Assembly (NCBI GenBank): GCA_016794765.1
Contig: JAEUJG010000273.1
Location: 1-22,491, forward strand
Source: Spirochaetaceae bacterium
GTDB taxonomy: Bacteria > Spirochaetota > Spirochaetia > Treponematales > Rectinemataceae
Length of the DNA stretch: 22,491 bases
Direction of reading: 5' to 3'
Shown here: in pieces, positions 12,933-20,577 of the stretch
Layout of the letters: each line of letters begins with the position of its first letter
Position numbering within the stretch: the stretch's first letter is position 1
Translations under genes and position numbers: made by a program
The notes under the pieces: model-generated
What the model saw: the letters and a program-made list of their open reading frames with translations, nothing else
Database searches by the model: none
Told to the model about the DNA's origin: nothing

Positions 12933-15914
12933 GTGTTCCTGAAAAGCCTCGAAATATTCGGCTTCAAGTCCTTCGCGGACCGCAGCCGCATCGAATTCGC
13001 CGACGGCATCTCCGCCCTTCTCGGCCCCAACGGCTGCGGCAAGTCCAACGTCGTCGACGCCATCAAGTGGGTCGTCGGCGAGCAGTCGGCCAAGAGCCTC
13101 CGCGCGGAAAGCATGGGCGACATCATCTTCAACGGCACCGAGGCCCGCAAGGCCCTCGGCGTCGCCGAGGTCACCGTCACCATCTCCAACGAAACCGGCC
13201 TCCTCCCCCTCGACGTGCCCGAGGTCGCGATCAAGCGCCGCCTCTACCGCTCCGGCGAGGGCGAATACTTCATCAACGGCAAGCTCGCCAAGCTCAAGGA
13301 AGTGCGCGAGCTCTTCTGGGACACGGGCATCGGCAAGAGCGCCTACTCCGTCATGGAGCAGGGCAAGATCGACCAGATCCTCTCCTCCAAGCCCGAGGAG
13401 CGCCGCTACCTCTTCGAGGAGGCGGCCGGCATCACCAAGCACAAGGTCCGCTCCCGCGAGGCCGAGCAGAAGCTCGAACGCACCGAGGAGAACATGCGCC
13501 AGGTCGCCGGCATCCTCGGCGAGGTGAAGCGCAGCCACGACAGCCTCAAGACCCAGGCCGACAAGACCCTCAAGTACCGCGCCATCCGCGAGGAGGTCTT
13601 CACCGCCGAACTCGACCTCCACCTCCTCAGGCTCCGGCAGTTCGTCCAGGAAAAGGACCGGCGCGACGAGGAGATCCTCGGCAAGACCAAGGCCCGCGAC
13701 CAGGTGAAGGCCGAGATCGACGGCATCAACCTCTCCCTCGAGGAGAACCTCGACATCGTCAACGACATGGAGGCCAAGCTCGTAGAACACCAGAAGACGG
13801 TGTACGGCCTGGCCGTCGAGAAGGTGGGCAAGGAGAAGCAGCGGAAGCTCCTCGCCGAGCGCGTCGGGGAGGCCAAGGGCAAGATCGACCAGGCCAAGCT
13901 CCGCGCCAAGGGCGTCCGCGAGCGGCTCGAGTCCCTGCGCGAGGACGAGGCGGAGAAGGAGGGCGAGCTTTCCTCCCTCAAGTCCCGCCTCCGCGAGATC
14001 GAAAAGAACGTCCTCGAGTTCGAGGCGAACATCAAGAACGCCGAGACGCGCATCCGGGAGAACGAGGCCGCCGCGGCCAAGGCGGAGGGCGAGATCCTCG
14101 GCTTCGAGAAGGACCGCTCCGGCGCCCGCGAGCGCCTCGACGCGATCACCGAGGACATCGTCGCCGAGCTCGACGCGCGGCTCAAGGAGTCGGGCTATTC
14201 GAGCCAGGAGCGCCGGCAGGCGGAGGAGGCGATCGACGCCATCATCGCCGCCCTCGTCGCCCGCCTCGAGGGCAAGGCCGCGATCTTCGACGACCTCGCC
14301 AAGCTGAACGACCTCGCGAGCGAGGGCGTCCGCGCCCGCATCGCCAAGGCCCGCGAGGACCTCCTCGAGTCGGCCGCCAAGGCCGCGGAGCTCCGCTCGC
14401 GGTACGAGGGCTACAAGCGCACGACGCCCGCCTTCATCGACGAGTTCCTCTCCCCCGAGGGCATCATCACCAAGAAGCGCGCGATCGACCGCGAGATCGG
14501 CGCCATCGACGAGGGCGTGGCCGCGCGGAGGGAGCGCATCCTCTCCCTCCGCGCGGAGAACCGGTCCCTCGGCGAGAAGGTGGACGAGTACCGCCGAACG
14601 CTGGAGGAGCTCCGCGGGAACCGCATCCGCATGCAGACCCAGGCGACCGCGGCCGAGGAGGCCCTGGCCATGCTCCGCCGCGAGATCGCGGGGCAGGAGG
14701 GCTACCTCAAGGAGCTCGAGAACGAGGTCTACCTGGAGGAGAAGCGCCTCGGCGAGTCCGAGGAGGAGCTTTCCGACATCGACGAGGAGCTGGCGGTGAT
14801 CGAGCGGCGCGGCAAGGAGCTCACGGCCGAGCTCGAGCGCCTGGAGCGCGAGATCGCGGTGAAGAACTCCGACCTCGGCAAGCGGCAGGAGGAGCTCAAG
14901 AAGCGGATGGAGCGCCTGGCGGCGCTGCAAACCGAGCTCGAGCGGCTCCACCTCGGGCTCGCGCAGACCGAGACCGAGATCCGCAACGTCAAGGAGAATT
15001 TCCAGGAGCAGTATTCGCGCGACCTCATGGAGTTCGAGACGCGCATGTTCGAGATCCGCACCCCGGTGGCGGAGCTCCGCGAGGCGCTCTCGGCGCTCAA
15101 GGCCAAGCTCAAGGACCTCGGGTCCGTGAACCTCATGGCCCCCGAGGAGTACGCCGAGGTCAAGGAGCGCTACGACTTCCTCTCCGGCCAGATGGCCGAC
15201 CTCGAGGCCGCCAAGGCGGACCTGAAGCGCATAACGGACGAGATCCGCAACGAGAGCGCCGAGCTCTTCCTCGAGACCTACAACAAGATCAAGAAGAACT
15301 TCCACAACATGTTCCGGCGGCTCTTCGGCGGCGGCCGCGGCGAGCTCAGGCTCGTCGATCCGGACCACGTCCTCGAGTCCGGCATCGAGATCTACGCCCA
15401 GCCGCCCGGAAAGAAGCTCGAGGCGATCTCCCTCCTCTCCGGCGGCGAAAAGACGCTGACGGCCATCGCGATGCTCTTCGCCACCTACATGGTCAGGCCC
15501 TCTCCCTTCTGCTTCCTCGACGAGATCGACGCGGCCCTGGACGAGCAGAACGTCATCCGCTTCGTGAATCTCCTCCGCGAGTTCGGACGCTCCAGCCAGT
15601 TCGTCGTCATCACGCACAACAAGAAGACGGTCACGGGCGCCGACGCCCTGCTCGGCGTGACGATGGAGGAGTCCGGCGTGACCAAGGTCATCGCCGTCCG
15701 CCTCGAACGCTCCGACGGCAAGGACATCCACGTGCCCGAGCCGATGGCCCCGATGGACGAGGAGGAAGTCGAATACGAGGAAGGCGTCGAGCTTCCGCCC
15801 GATCCGGCCGAGAAGACGGCGCCCGCGGCCGGGCTCCCTGCCGAGACCCCGGCCGGGGCCGAAGCCTCGGCCGCCCCCGAACCCGCGGCCGCCGAAGAGC
15901 CCGGGCGGGAGTAG
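12933..15914 (+). CDS. smc: SMC-family chromosome segregation ATPase lacking a recognisable hinge
   Basis: 993 residues, short for a bacterial SMC (about 1150-1200). SMC dimers hold and organise DNA with ATP-driven heads. The N-terminal head has MFLKSLEIFGFKSF at the start, Walker A GPNGCGKS (31-38) and Q-loop region GEQSAKSLR (49-57). The C-terminal head has the signature LLSGGEK (834-840) and Walker B FCFLDEIDAALD (859-870). Between about 170 and 770 almost everything is charged coiled coil. The Gly-rich globular hinge expected in the centre is absent; the only breaks are around 445-465 and 490-515. The tail after about 940 is acidic and then Ala/Pro/Glu-rich. The GTG at 12933 has AAGGA 7 bases upstream and gives the conserved N-terminus, so upstream in-frame starts are rejected. 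It is followed after 14 bases by a membrane-protein gene. Confidence 0.9.
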   Translation: MFLKSLEIFGFKSFADRSRIEFADGISALLGPNGCGKSNVVDAIKWVVGEQSAKSLRAESMGDIIFNGTEARKALGVAEVTVTISNETGLLPLDVPEVAIKRRLYRSGEGEYFINGKLAKLKEVRELFWDTGIGKSAYSVMEQGKIDQILSSKPEERRYLFEEAAGITKHKVRSREAEQKLERTEENMRQVAGILGEVKRSHDSLKTQADKTLKYRAIREEVFTAELDLHLLRLRQFVQEKDRRDEEILGKTKARDQVKAEIDGINLSLEENLDIVNDMEAKLVEHQKTVYGLAVEKVGKEKQRKLLAERVGEAKGKIDQAKLRAKGVRERLESLREDEAEKEGELSSLKSRLREIEKNVLEFEANIKNAETRIRENEAAAAKAEGEILGFEKDRSGARERLDAITEDIVAELDARLKESGYSSQERRQAEEAIDAIIAALVARLEGKAAIFDDLAKLNDLASEGVRARIAKAREDLLESAAKAAELRSRYEGYKRTTPAFIDEFLSPEGIITKKRAIDREIGAIDEGVAARRERILSLRAENRSLGEKVDEYRRTLEELRGNRIRMQTQATAAEEALAMLRREIAGQEGYLKELENEVYLEEKRLGESEEELSDIDEELAVIERRGKELTAELERLEREIAVKNSDLGKRQEELKKRMERLAALQTELERLHLGLAQTETEIRNVKENFQEQYSRDLMEFETRMFEIRTPVAELREALSALKAKLKDLGSVNLMAPEEYAEVKERYDFLSGQMADLEAAKADLKRITDEIRNESAELFLETYNKIKKNFHNMFRRLFGGGRGELRLVDPDHVLESGIEIYAQPPGKKLEAISLLSGGEKTLTAIAMLFATYMVRPSPFCFLDEIDAALDEQNVIRFVNLLREFGRSSQFVVITHNKKTVTGADALLGVTMEESGVTKVIAVRLERSDGKDIHVPEPMAPMDEEEVEYEEGVELPPDPAEKTAPAAGLPAETPAGAEASAAPEPAAAEEPGRE

Positions 15915-15928
15915 GGGAACCTTCGGCC

Positions 15929-16492
15929 ATGGCCTTCGATCCCAAGGCCCTCGTCGGCAAGGCGGCCCAGGCGCTTCGCGGCCTCGCCGCGCGGCTTCCC
16001 TTCGCGAAAAAAGCCGCGCCGGGGGGCGGCGGGAAGATCGAGCCCTTTTCGAGCATCCTCGACGAATCGGGCGGCGCCGACCTGGCCCTCGAGCCGAACG
16101 CCGCGATCAAGCCTGCCAAGGCCAAGGCCAAGTTCGATTTCCGCGCCTTCCTCGCCTCTTTTTTCAAGAACCCCCTCGCCCTGGCCGGGACGGCCGGCGT
16201 CCTCCTGGTCCTCCTCCTCATCGCAGTATCCGCCTTCGTCGCCGGCGCGCCGCCCAAGGCCGCCGTCGGGGGCACGCCGCCGACCGCCGAGGGCATCGCC
16301 TTGGTCGAGCGCTTCATCCTGCCGCCCGACGGGACTATGCGCGCCGAAGTCGAGCTGGAACGGCCGCTGAAGCGGGTGTATACTCTGGAGGACGCGACCC
16401 GGGCGCGAAGCGATCCGGCCCTCGTCGACATCTCGGCGCTCTCCGCGCGGAACGACGCCGCGGCGGACGCGCTCTTCGGGACGGTGCCCTAA
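15929..16492 (+). CDS. Single-pass membrane protein of unknown function
   Basis: 187 residues, no family recognised. A basic, Gly/Ala-rich cytoplasmic N-terminus (1-80) includes a Lys/Ala segment; one strong transmembrane helix covers about 82-106. The following Pro/Gly linker and 70-residue C-terminal part (ERFILPPDGTMRAEVELERP) should lie in the periplasm. The ATG at 15929 is 14 bases after the smc stop, and the next gene starts 4 bases after this one, so the three form an operon. The frame is open far upstream in the smc-overlapping frame, but that upstream part is a shadow. It could link the SMC head or nucleoid to the membrane; this is context inference only. Confidence 0.72.
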   Translation: MAFDPKALVGKAAQALRGLAARLPFAKKAAPGGGGKIEPFSSILDESGGADLALEPNAAIKPAKAKAKFDFRAFLASFFKNPLALAGTAGVLLVLLLIAVSAFVAGAPPKAAVGGTPPTAEGIALVERFILPPDGTMRAEVELERPLKRVYTLEDATRARSDPALVDISALSARNDAAADALFGTVP

Positions 16493-16496
16493 GGCC

Positions 16497-18080
16497 ATGC
16501 AGCGCCCACGCCTTCTCTCCGCAGGTTCCCTCGCCGTCGCCGTCGCGCTCGCCGCGATGGCGGCAACCGGCGCGTCCTGCTCCTCCGCCCCCAACCCGAC
16601 CGCCTCCCTCGACGCGGCCGGCTCGAAATCGGCCATCGCGCCGTCCGGCGGCCCGGTTCCGGTTCCGCCCGTAATCCCCGAGCCGGCGGAGTTGGCCGAC
16701 TCGAGGCGCCGTCCCCTGCCCGTGACTCTCCTGCTTTTGGAGCTTCCCGAACCCCGTCCTCCCGCCGCGGCGGAGCTCGCCTTCGTGAAGCCGGTCGAGC
16801 CGGTCGCCGCGCCGACCCTCGTCCTGCCCGATCCGGCTCGCGCGGAACCGGGCGAAGCCTCCGCGAAAAGCCTTGCGTTGATCCCCGCCGCGGGATCGAC
16901 CCAGCCCGTGCCCTCGGCGCCTGCGCCTGCGCCCGCGCCCGCGCCCGCGCCCGCCGCCAAGACCGCGCCCCCGACCCAGGCCGCTCCCGCCGTAAAGCCC
17001 GCCGCGGCGACTCCCGCCGCCAAGGCCCCCGCCGCGCCCGCCGCCGCAAAGGTCGCCCCGGCGGCGACCGCCAAGACCCCGACGCCGGCCCTCGCTCCGG
17101 CCAAGTCCGAGGCGGAGTCCCGCAAGCCCTCATTGCCCTTGACGCCCCCTTCGCTCCTGCCTCTGGTCGATCCGCGGGGGGCGGCCGCTGCCGAGCGCGG
17201 CCAGGACATCGCGCGCCGCGTCTCCATCGAACTAGGGGCGCGGGTGGAGATACCCTTCGAAGGCAGCGGATGGACCTACCTCGGCGAGAGGGAAGGTCGG
17301 GAGGGCGTCCAGTACGAATCGCGGCGCTTCGAGGATTCCGGTCTTGTCTTTGCCCTCATCGCCCGGAAGACCGGTGAATTTGTCCTGCGTTTCCAGCGGC
17401 AGGATCTCCTCAGGGGACTTGTCTACGATGAGCTCATCGGCCTTTCCGTGACTCCGCGGCCAGCCACCCGCGCGCCGCTCGCGGCCAACCCCCCTGCCGG
17501 GGCGCCTGCCGGCCCCCCGGCCGCGGCTAGCCAGCCAAGCGCCGCCGTCGCCGGAACGGCGACGAGCTCCGGCCCGACCGCCCAAGCCGGCGCGGCGTCC
17601 GGGATGCAAGCAGGCGCCGTGGCGGGCTCGCAAGCGGCCGCCCAGGCCGGAGCCCAGGCCGGAGCCCAGGCCGGAGCTCAGGCCGGAGCCCAGGCCGGAG
17701 CCCAGGCCGGAGCCGGCGCGGGGCAGCTCCTGCCCGCGGCTTCCGCGGCTACCGCGGGCCCGGGCTTGGCTCCGGCGCCGATCCAGGCGCCGGAATCCCC
17801 CGAGGGCATCCTCCTCGCGGCGAGGAACGAACTCGCCGCCGGCAGGACCCAGGGCGCGTTGGCCGCCCTCGACCGCTTCCTCGTCCTCTACCCCTCCGGC
17901 ATGGACGAGCTCTGTTACCTCTATGGCCTCGCCTACGAGCAGAACGGCCCCTTCAAGGATCTCCGCAAGGCCTATGCCCAGTACAAAAAGTTGACGGAGG
18001 ACTATCCTCAAAGCCCCTTCTGGGACCAGGCCGCCGAGCGCGTCGCCTATCTCGAACGGCATTATTTCCAGATCAGGTAG
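16497..18080 (+). CDS. Ala/Pro-rich lipoprotein with C-terminal TPR-like domain
   Basis: 527 residues. A signal peptide ends in GASC, so C28 is the likely lipidated residue. A long Ala/Pro-rich region (about 45-230) with PAPAPAPAPA follows, typical of segments that cross periplasm or peptidoglycan. A small folded domain of about 85 residues (233-318, GARVEIPFEGSGWTYLGE) follows; I do not recognise it. A second low-complexity stretch contains repeated AQAG units. The final about 95 residues look like a TPR/YbgF-type repeat domain (ILLAARNELAAGRTQGALAA, then LYGLAYEQNG). The ATG at 16497 is 4 bases after the preceding stop, indicating coupling. It is probably an envelope protein. Low-complexity regions make close family assignment unreliable. 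Confidence 0.75.
   Translation: MQRPRLLSAGSLAVAVALAAMAATGASCSSAPNPTASLDAAGSKSAIAPSGGPVPVPPVIPEPAELADSRRRPLPVTLLLLELPEPRPPAAAELAFVKPVEPVAAPTLVLPDPARAEPGEASAKSLALIPAAGSTQPVPSAPAPAPAPAPAPAAKTAPPTQAAPAVKPAAATPAAKAPAAPAAAKVAPAATAKTPTPALAPAKSEAESRKPSLPLTPPSLLPLVDPRGAAAAERGQDIARRVSIELGARVEIPFEGSGWTYLGEREGREGVQYESRRFEDSGLVFALIARKTGEFVLRFQRQDLLRGLVYDELIGLSVTPRPATRAPLAANPPAGAPAGPPAAASQPSAAVAGTATSSGPTAQAGAASGMQAGAVAGSQAAAQAGAQAGAQAGAQAGAQAGAQAGAGAGQLLPAASAATAGPGLAPAPIQAPESPEGILLAARNELAAGRTQGALAALDRFLVLYPSGMDELCYLYGLAYEQNGPFKDLRKAYAQYKKLTEDYPQSPFWDQAAERVAYLERHYFQIR
17641..17712 (+). repeat. 12-bp tandem repeat encoding AQAG units
   Basis: Six consecutive copies of CCCAGGCCGGAG, identical except for one base in the fourth copy (CTCAGGCCGGAG). 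Unit length is a multiple of three, so copy-number change lengthens or shortens the lipoprotein without a frameshift. Flanking sequence encodes degenerate AQAG-like units, pointing to older expansions. Confidence 0.9.
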
Positions 18081-18182
18081 CCGCCGGACCTCCCCGAACG
18101 CCGCCGGAGCCAAGCGCCTCCCTGCCCGAAAACGCGATGGGCGCTTCCGCTCCCGGCGGCGTGCCGCCGGCGTCCCGGCGGC
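18080..18182 (+). other. GC-rich competing hairpins after the lipoprotein gene
   Basis: GCCGCCGG occurs at 18080-18087, 18100-18107 and 18163-18170, while the complementary CCGGCGGC occurs at 18153-18160 and 18175-18182. A long imperfect stem (18100-18118 with 18140-18160, including AAGCGCC/GGCGCTT) competes with a compact one (18163-18170 with 18175-18182). No T tract follows. It may be a factor-dependent terminator or 3'-end stabiliser. Confidence 0.35.
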
Positions 18183-18192
18183 GCTCCGCGAT

Positions 18193-18221
18193 TTGACAAT
18201 GAGCGACCGCGATCCTAGTAT
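18193..18221 (+). promoter_or_regulatory. Sigma-70-type promoter for the exported TPR protein
   Basis: TTGACA (18193-18198), a 17-base spacer and TAGTAT (18216-18221, four of six). Initiation near 18228 leaves a leader of about 22 bases with GGAGGAAA just before the GTG at 18250. Confidence 0.65.
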
Positions 18222-18249
18222 TTAACCAGCATCGTTCGCGGAGGAAATC

Positions 18250-19431
18250 GTGAAGAAAATTTGCATAGCGCTCGTTTTCGCCCTCGTCGCCTTCGCCCTG
18301 ACCGCCCAAACCGCAAGCGAGGCCATGTCCCGCGTCGAGGGGCTCCGCTGCGTCGTGTATTCCGAGCGGGGCAAGGCCGAGGCTACGAAGCTGGCGGCGC
18401 AGGCCGACGCGCTCTTCGACCTGTTCAACCGCGTCTTCCGCTTCGATCCCGCGGAACTCGACGGCAAGTTGGTCCTGCGCGAATTCGCGGCCAAGGAGGG
18501 CTTCGACGCCTACCTATCCAAGCTCGTCGGGCAGACGAAGGACGATTACGTCTACATCCACTATCCGAGTTTCGAGCGGCGCGAGCTGCTCCTTTTCGCC
18601 AAGGACGAGCCCGAGCGCTCCGCGAGCCTCGCCCACCAATCTTTCGTCCAGTTCCTCAAGGCCTTCGTGCAGAATCCTCCGCTCTGGCTCCGCGACGGCT
18701 TCGCCATTTTCTTCGAGACGGCGACCTGGGACGAGACGAAAAACCAGATCGTCTTCCCTGAGAACCTGGCTTGGCTCGAGACTGCCAAGGCTCTCGACGC
18801 GAAGCGCGCCTTCCTGCCACTCGGTCGCCTCCTGACCCTCCAGCAGGAAGAGGCCCGCAGCGCCCTCGACGTCTACTATCCCGAGGCGTGGGCCTTCGTG
18901 TCCTTCCTCGCGAACGGCGATCCGGAATACAACCGCCTGCTCTGGGACAGCATCGCGACGCTGCGGCGGGACGGCAGCCTCAAGGACAACCAAGAGGCGG
19001 TTCGCGCGCGGTTGGCGACCTGGTACGGGGAGGAAGACGCCGCCAAGGCCTTCGCCGCTTATCTCGCCAATCGCCGGACCTTCGCCGAGGAGATCGCCTT
19101 CGGGGTGAAGGCCTACGGGGACAAGGATTTCGAAACGGCCGCGACGGCGTTCGAATCGGCCGCCGCCCTCGACGCCGAGTCCTATATTCCGCCCTACTAC
19201 CTGGGCCTCATCGCCTATGCCCTCGGGGATTTCGCCCGCGCCGATTTCGAGTATTCCGAGGCCCTGCGCCTGGGCTGCGAGCCCGCGATCGGCAACTACG
19301 CTCTTGGCCTCAGCGCCTTCGCCCAGGAGCGCGCGGAGGACGCGAAGCGCTATTTCGCCGAGGCGACCGCCGCCGCCCCCGAGCGCTACGGCGCCAAGGT
19401 GGAGGAGTTGCTCGCGCGCCTCAACAAGTAG
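18250..19431 (+). CDS. Exported TPR protein with decayed peptidase-MA-like domain
   Basis: 393 residues with a cleavable signal peptide (1 to about 20, ending ALTAQT). Residues about 30-280 resemble the DUF1570/peptidase-MA zinc metalloprotease fold: a helix with LAHQSFVQF followed by PPLWLRDGFAIFFE. In active relatives these are HExxH and WLxEGxA. Here H129 remains, but the catalytic Glu is Q130, the second His is V133, and the third ligand is D149, so it should not bind zinc normally. The C-terminal third carries two to three TPR units (KAYGDKDFETAATAFESAAA, then PYYLGLIAYALGDFARADF). A GTG start at 18250 with GGAGG upstream is used; the residues after it form a standard signal peptide. Its own promoter precedes it and a terminator follows. 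Probably a periplasmic scaffold or binding protein. Confidence 0.8.
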   Translation: MKKICIALVFALVAFALTAQTASEAMSRVEGLRCVVYSERGKAEATKLAAQADALFDLFNRVFRFDPAELDGKLVLREFAAKEGFDAYLSKLVGQTKDDYVYIHYPSFERRELLLFAKDEPERSASLAHQSFVQFLKAFVQNPPLWLRDGFAIFFETATWDETKNQIVFPENLAWLETAKALDAKRAFLPLGRLLTLQQEEARSALDVYYPEAWAFVSFLANGDPEYNRLLWDSIATLRRDGSLKDNQEAVRARLATWYGEEDAAKAFAAYLANRRTFAEEIAFGVKAYGDKDFETAATAFESAAALDAESYIPPYYLGLIAYALGDFARADFEYSEALRLGCEPAIGNYALGLSAFAQERAEDAKRYFAEATAAAPERYGAKVEELLARLNK

Positions 19432-19450
19432 GAGCGCCGCCCCGAAAGCG

Positions 19451-19482
19451 AAGAGCCGCCCCTGGGGACGGCTCTTTGTTTT
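19451..19482 (+). terminator. Rho-independent terminator
   Basis: AAGAGCCG (19451-19458) pairs with CGGCTCTT (19469-19476), with inner CCCC/GGGG able to extend the stem, followed by TTTGTTTT. It lies 20 bases after the stop of the exported TPR gene. In the opposite orientation the tail is weaker, so it may end the convergent minus-strand gene only partly. Confidence 0.85.
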
Positions 19483-19500
19483 GCGCGCGGCGAAGCGGAA

Positions 19501-19767
19501 TCAGCGGGCGGCTTTTTCGATGCCGCGGTTGCGGAACCAGAGGATGATGTCGGCGGAGACCATGAGGCCGTTGAGGCCGTAAAGCCACACGACGTCGTCA
19601 TAGCGGACGAGGAGCTTGTTGAGGATGCCGAATCCGTAGCCGAGGAGGATGACGCAGAGGAAAAAGAGGCTTTTTCCCTTGGTTGTCCGCGATCTCCAGG
19701 ATTTGACGAGCGAAAAGGGCCAGGCGGCGCCGAAGCAGAGAAGCATGCCTATTTCATAAAGGCTCAT
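19501..19767 (-). CDS. Small PQ-loop/SemiSWEET-like three-helix membrane protein
   Basis: 88 residues with three hydrophobic helices (about 3-18, 33-50, 63-80). The pattern WPFSLVKSWRSRTTKGKSLFFL followed by LLGYGFGILNKLL, LYGLNGLMVSADIILW resembles a single PQ-loop repeat as in SemiSWEET transporters, but the PQ dipeptide is replaced by PF. Similar short proteins, as I recall, are common in spirochaetes and clostridia without known function. The frame continues upstream, but the ATG at 19767 with GAAGG upstream gives the natural membrane-protein start; the preceding residues are Arg/Pro-rich and non-conserved in character. Convergent with the exported TPR gene. Confidence 0.72.
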   Translation of the reverse strand: MSLYEIGMLLCFGAAWPFSLVKSWRSRTTKGKSLFFLCVILLGYGFGILNKLLVRYDDVVWLYGLNGLMVSADIILWFRNRGIEKAAR

Positions 19768-19813
19768 GGTTTGCGACCTTCGATTAAGTGTTGGCGGGAA
19801 GTTCGCCCTGCGA

Positions 19814-19851
19814 CGAACCGGATCCCGGCGGCTAGTAGGGATCCGGCTTCG
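19814..19851. other. Strong hairpin between cheY and the PQ-loop-like gene
   Basis: CCGGATCCC (19818-19826) and GGGATCCGG (19838-19846) are perfect inverted repeats around an 11-base loop, extendable by CGAA/TTCG with one bulged C at 19847. No T tract lies on either side, so it is not a standard terminator. It lies downstream of cheY on the transcribed minus strand. The rest of 19768-19941 shows nothing recognisable. Confidence 0.4.
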
Positions 19852-19941
19852 TGGGCGGGAGGTATCTGCCGATGGGCGGCGAGCGAAGTCCCGGCGCCGG
19901 CCCGCGAAGGCCAAGCCCGGGGAATCCGGCCGCCCGAGTTC

Positions 19942-20379
19942 CTAGTGCTTGAGTACGGCGAGAATCCGCTCAAGGACCTTCTTGCGGTCGAGCGGCTTCA
20001 CGATGTAGCTCTTGGCGCCGAGGAGGAGGGACTTCTTGACGACGTCTTCCTTGCCGAGGGCGCTCACCATGACGATGGTGGCGTTTTTATCGAACTCGAG
20101 GATCTTCTCGAGGGCGGTAACCCCGTCCATCTTGGGCATGGTGATGTCCATGGTCACAAGATCGACATTGGGGCAAAGTTCCTTGTACTTTTCGATACCC
20201 GCGAGGCCGTCGCCGGCGGTACCGACCACCTCGAAACCCTCCGAGGTAAGGATCTGACCGAGCTGCTTCGCGATGAACATGGAGTCATCGACGATGAGCA
20301 CGCGGTAGGATCCGCCTTCGGCCTTGAGGCCGTCGGGGCGCTTCTCGTTGATGTTGGGCATGTCGGACTTGGCGATCAT
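19942..20379 (-). CDS. cheY: CheY-like single-domain response regulator (spirochaetal type)
   Basis: 145 residues: a 24-residue N-terminal extension (MIAKSDMPNINEKRP) and a complete receiver domain. Visible residues are D31/D32, phospho-acceptor D78 in LVTMDITMPKMDG, S106, Y125 and K128. The extension and core closely match CheY of treponemes as I remember it, where phospho-CheY acts on the flagellar switch. The ATG at 20379 has AAGGAG 11 bases upstream; a further in-frame ATG at 20415 lacks support. In treponemes cheY is usually with cheA, cheW and cheX; here it is alone, so kinase and phosphatase must be elsewhere. A generic stand-alone receiver is the alternative. Confidence 0.82.
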   Translation of the reverse strand: MIAKSDMPNINEKRPDGLKAEGGSYRVLIVDDSMFIAKQLGQILTSEGFEVVGTAGDGLAGIEKYKELCPNVDLVTMDITMPKMDGVTALEKILEFDKNATIVMVSALGKEDVVKKSLLLGAKSYIVKPLDRKKVLERILAVLKH

Positions 20380-20448
20380 ACGCTTCAACGCTCCTTTTCC
20401 CTGACCGGGCCGCAAGGTACTGCTTCCGCCTTCCGGTCCACTGGTACG

Positions 20449-20477
20449 GTTATAATGGATGGCGGCGGGCTTTGCAA
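20449..20477 (-). promoter_or_regulatory. cheY promoter with overlapping dyad
   Basis: On the minus strand TTGCAA (20472-20477) and TATAAC (20449-20454) are 17 bases apart, matching four and five consensus positions. Initiation near 20442 gives a leader of about 63 bases. An imperfect inverted repeat, GGCGGC (20461-20466) with GCCGCC (20484-20489) and a smaller inner dyad, surrounds the -35 box and could be a repressor site or the end of the ribA transcript. Confidence 0.5.
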
Positions 20478-20577
20478 GGCCGTGCCGCCGCTAAGGGCAT
20501 TATCGGGGCGGAGCGGCTCCTGGCGTCAGGCGCGCCGGGGACGGCTCGGGCTTCGGGGCGGCGGGACCTCTCGGCGG

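Noticed and set aside
12909..15731. A 940-codon open frame antisense to smc
   Set aside because: It mirrors smc codon by codon and gives Leu/Glu/Asp/Val-rich sequence without motifs. The SMC heads on the plus strand are unmistakable.
13067..15928. Upstream part of a plus-strand frame overlapping smc
   Set aside because: Arg/Pro/Gly-rich out-of-frame reading of smc. Only the part from the ATG at 15929 is kept as a real gene.
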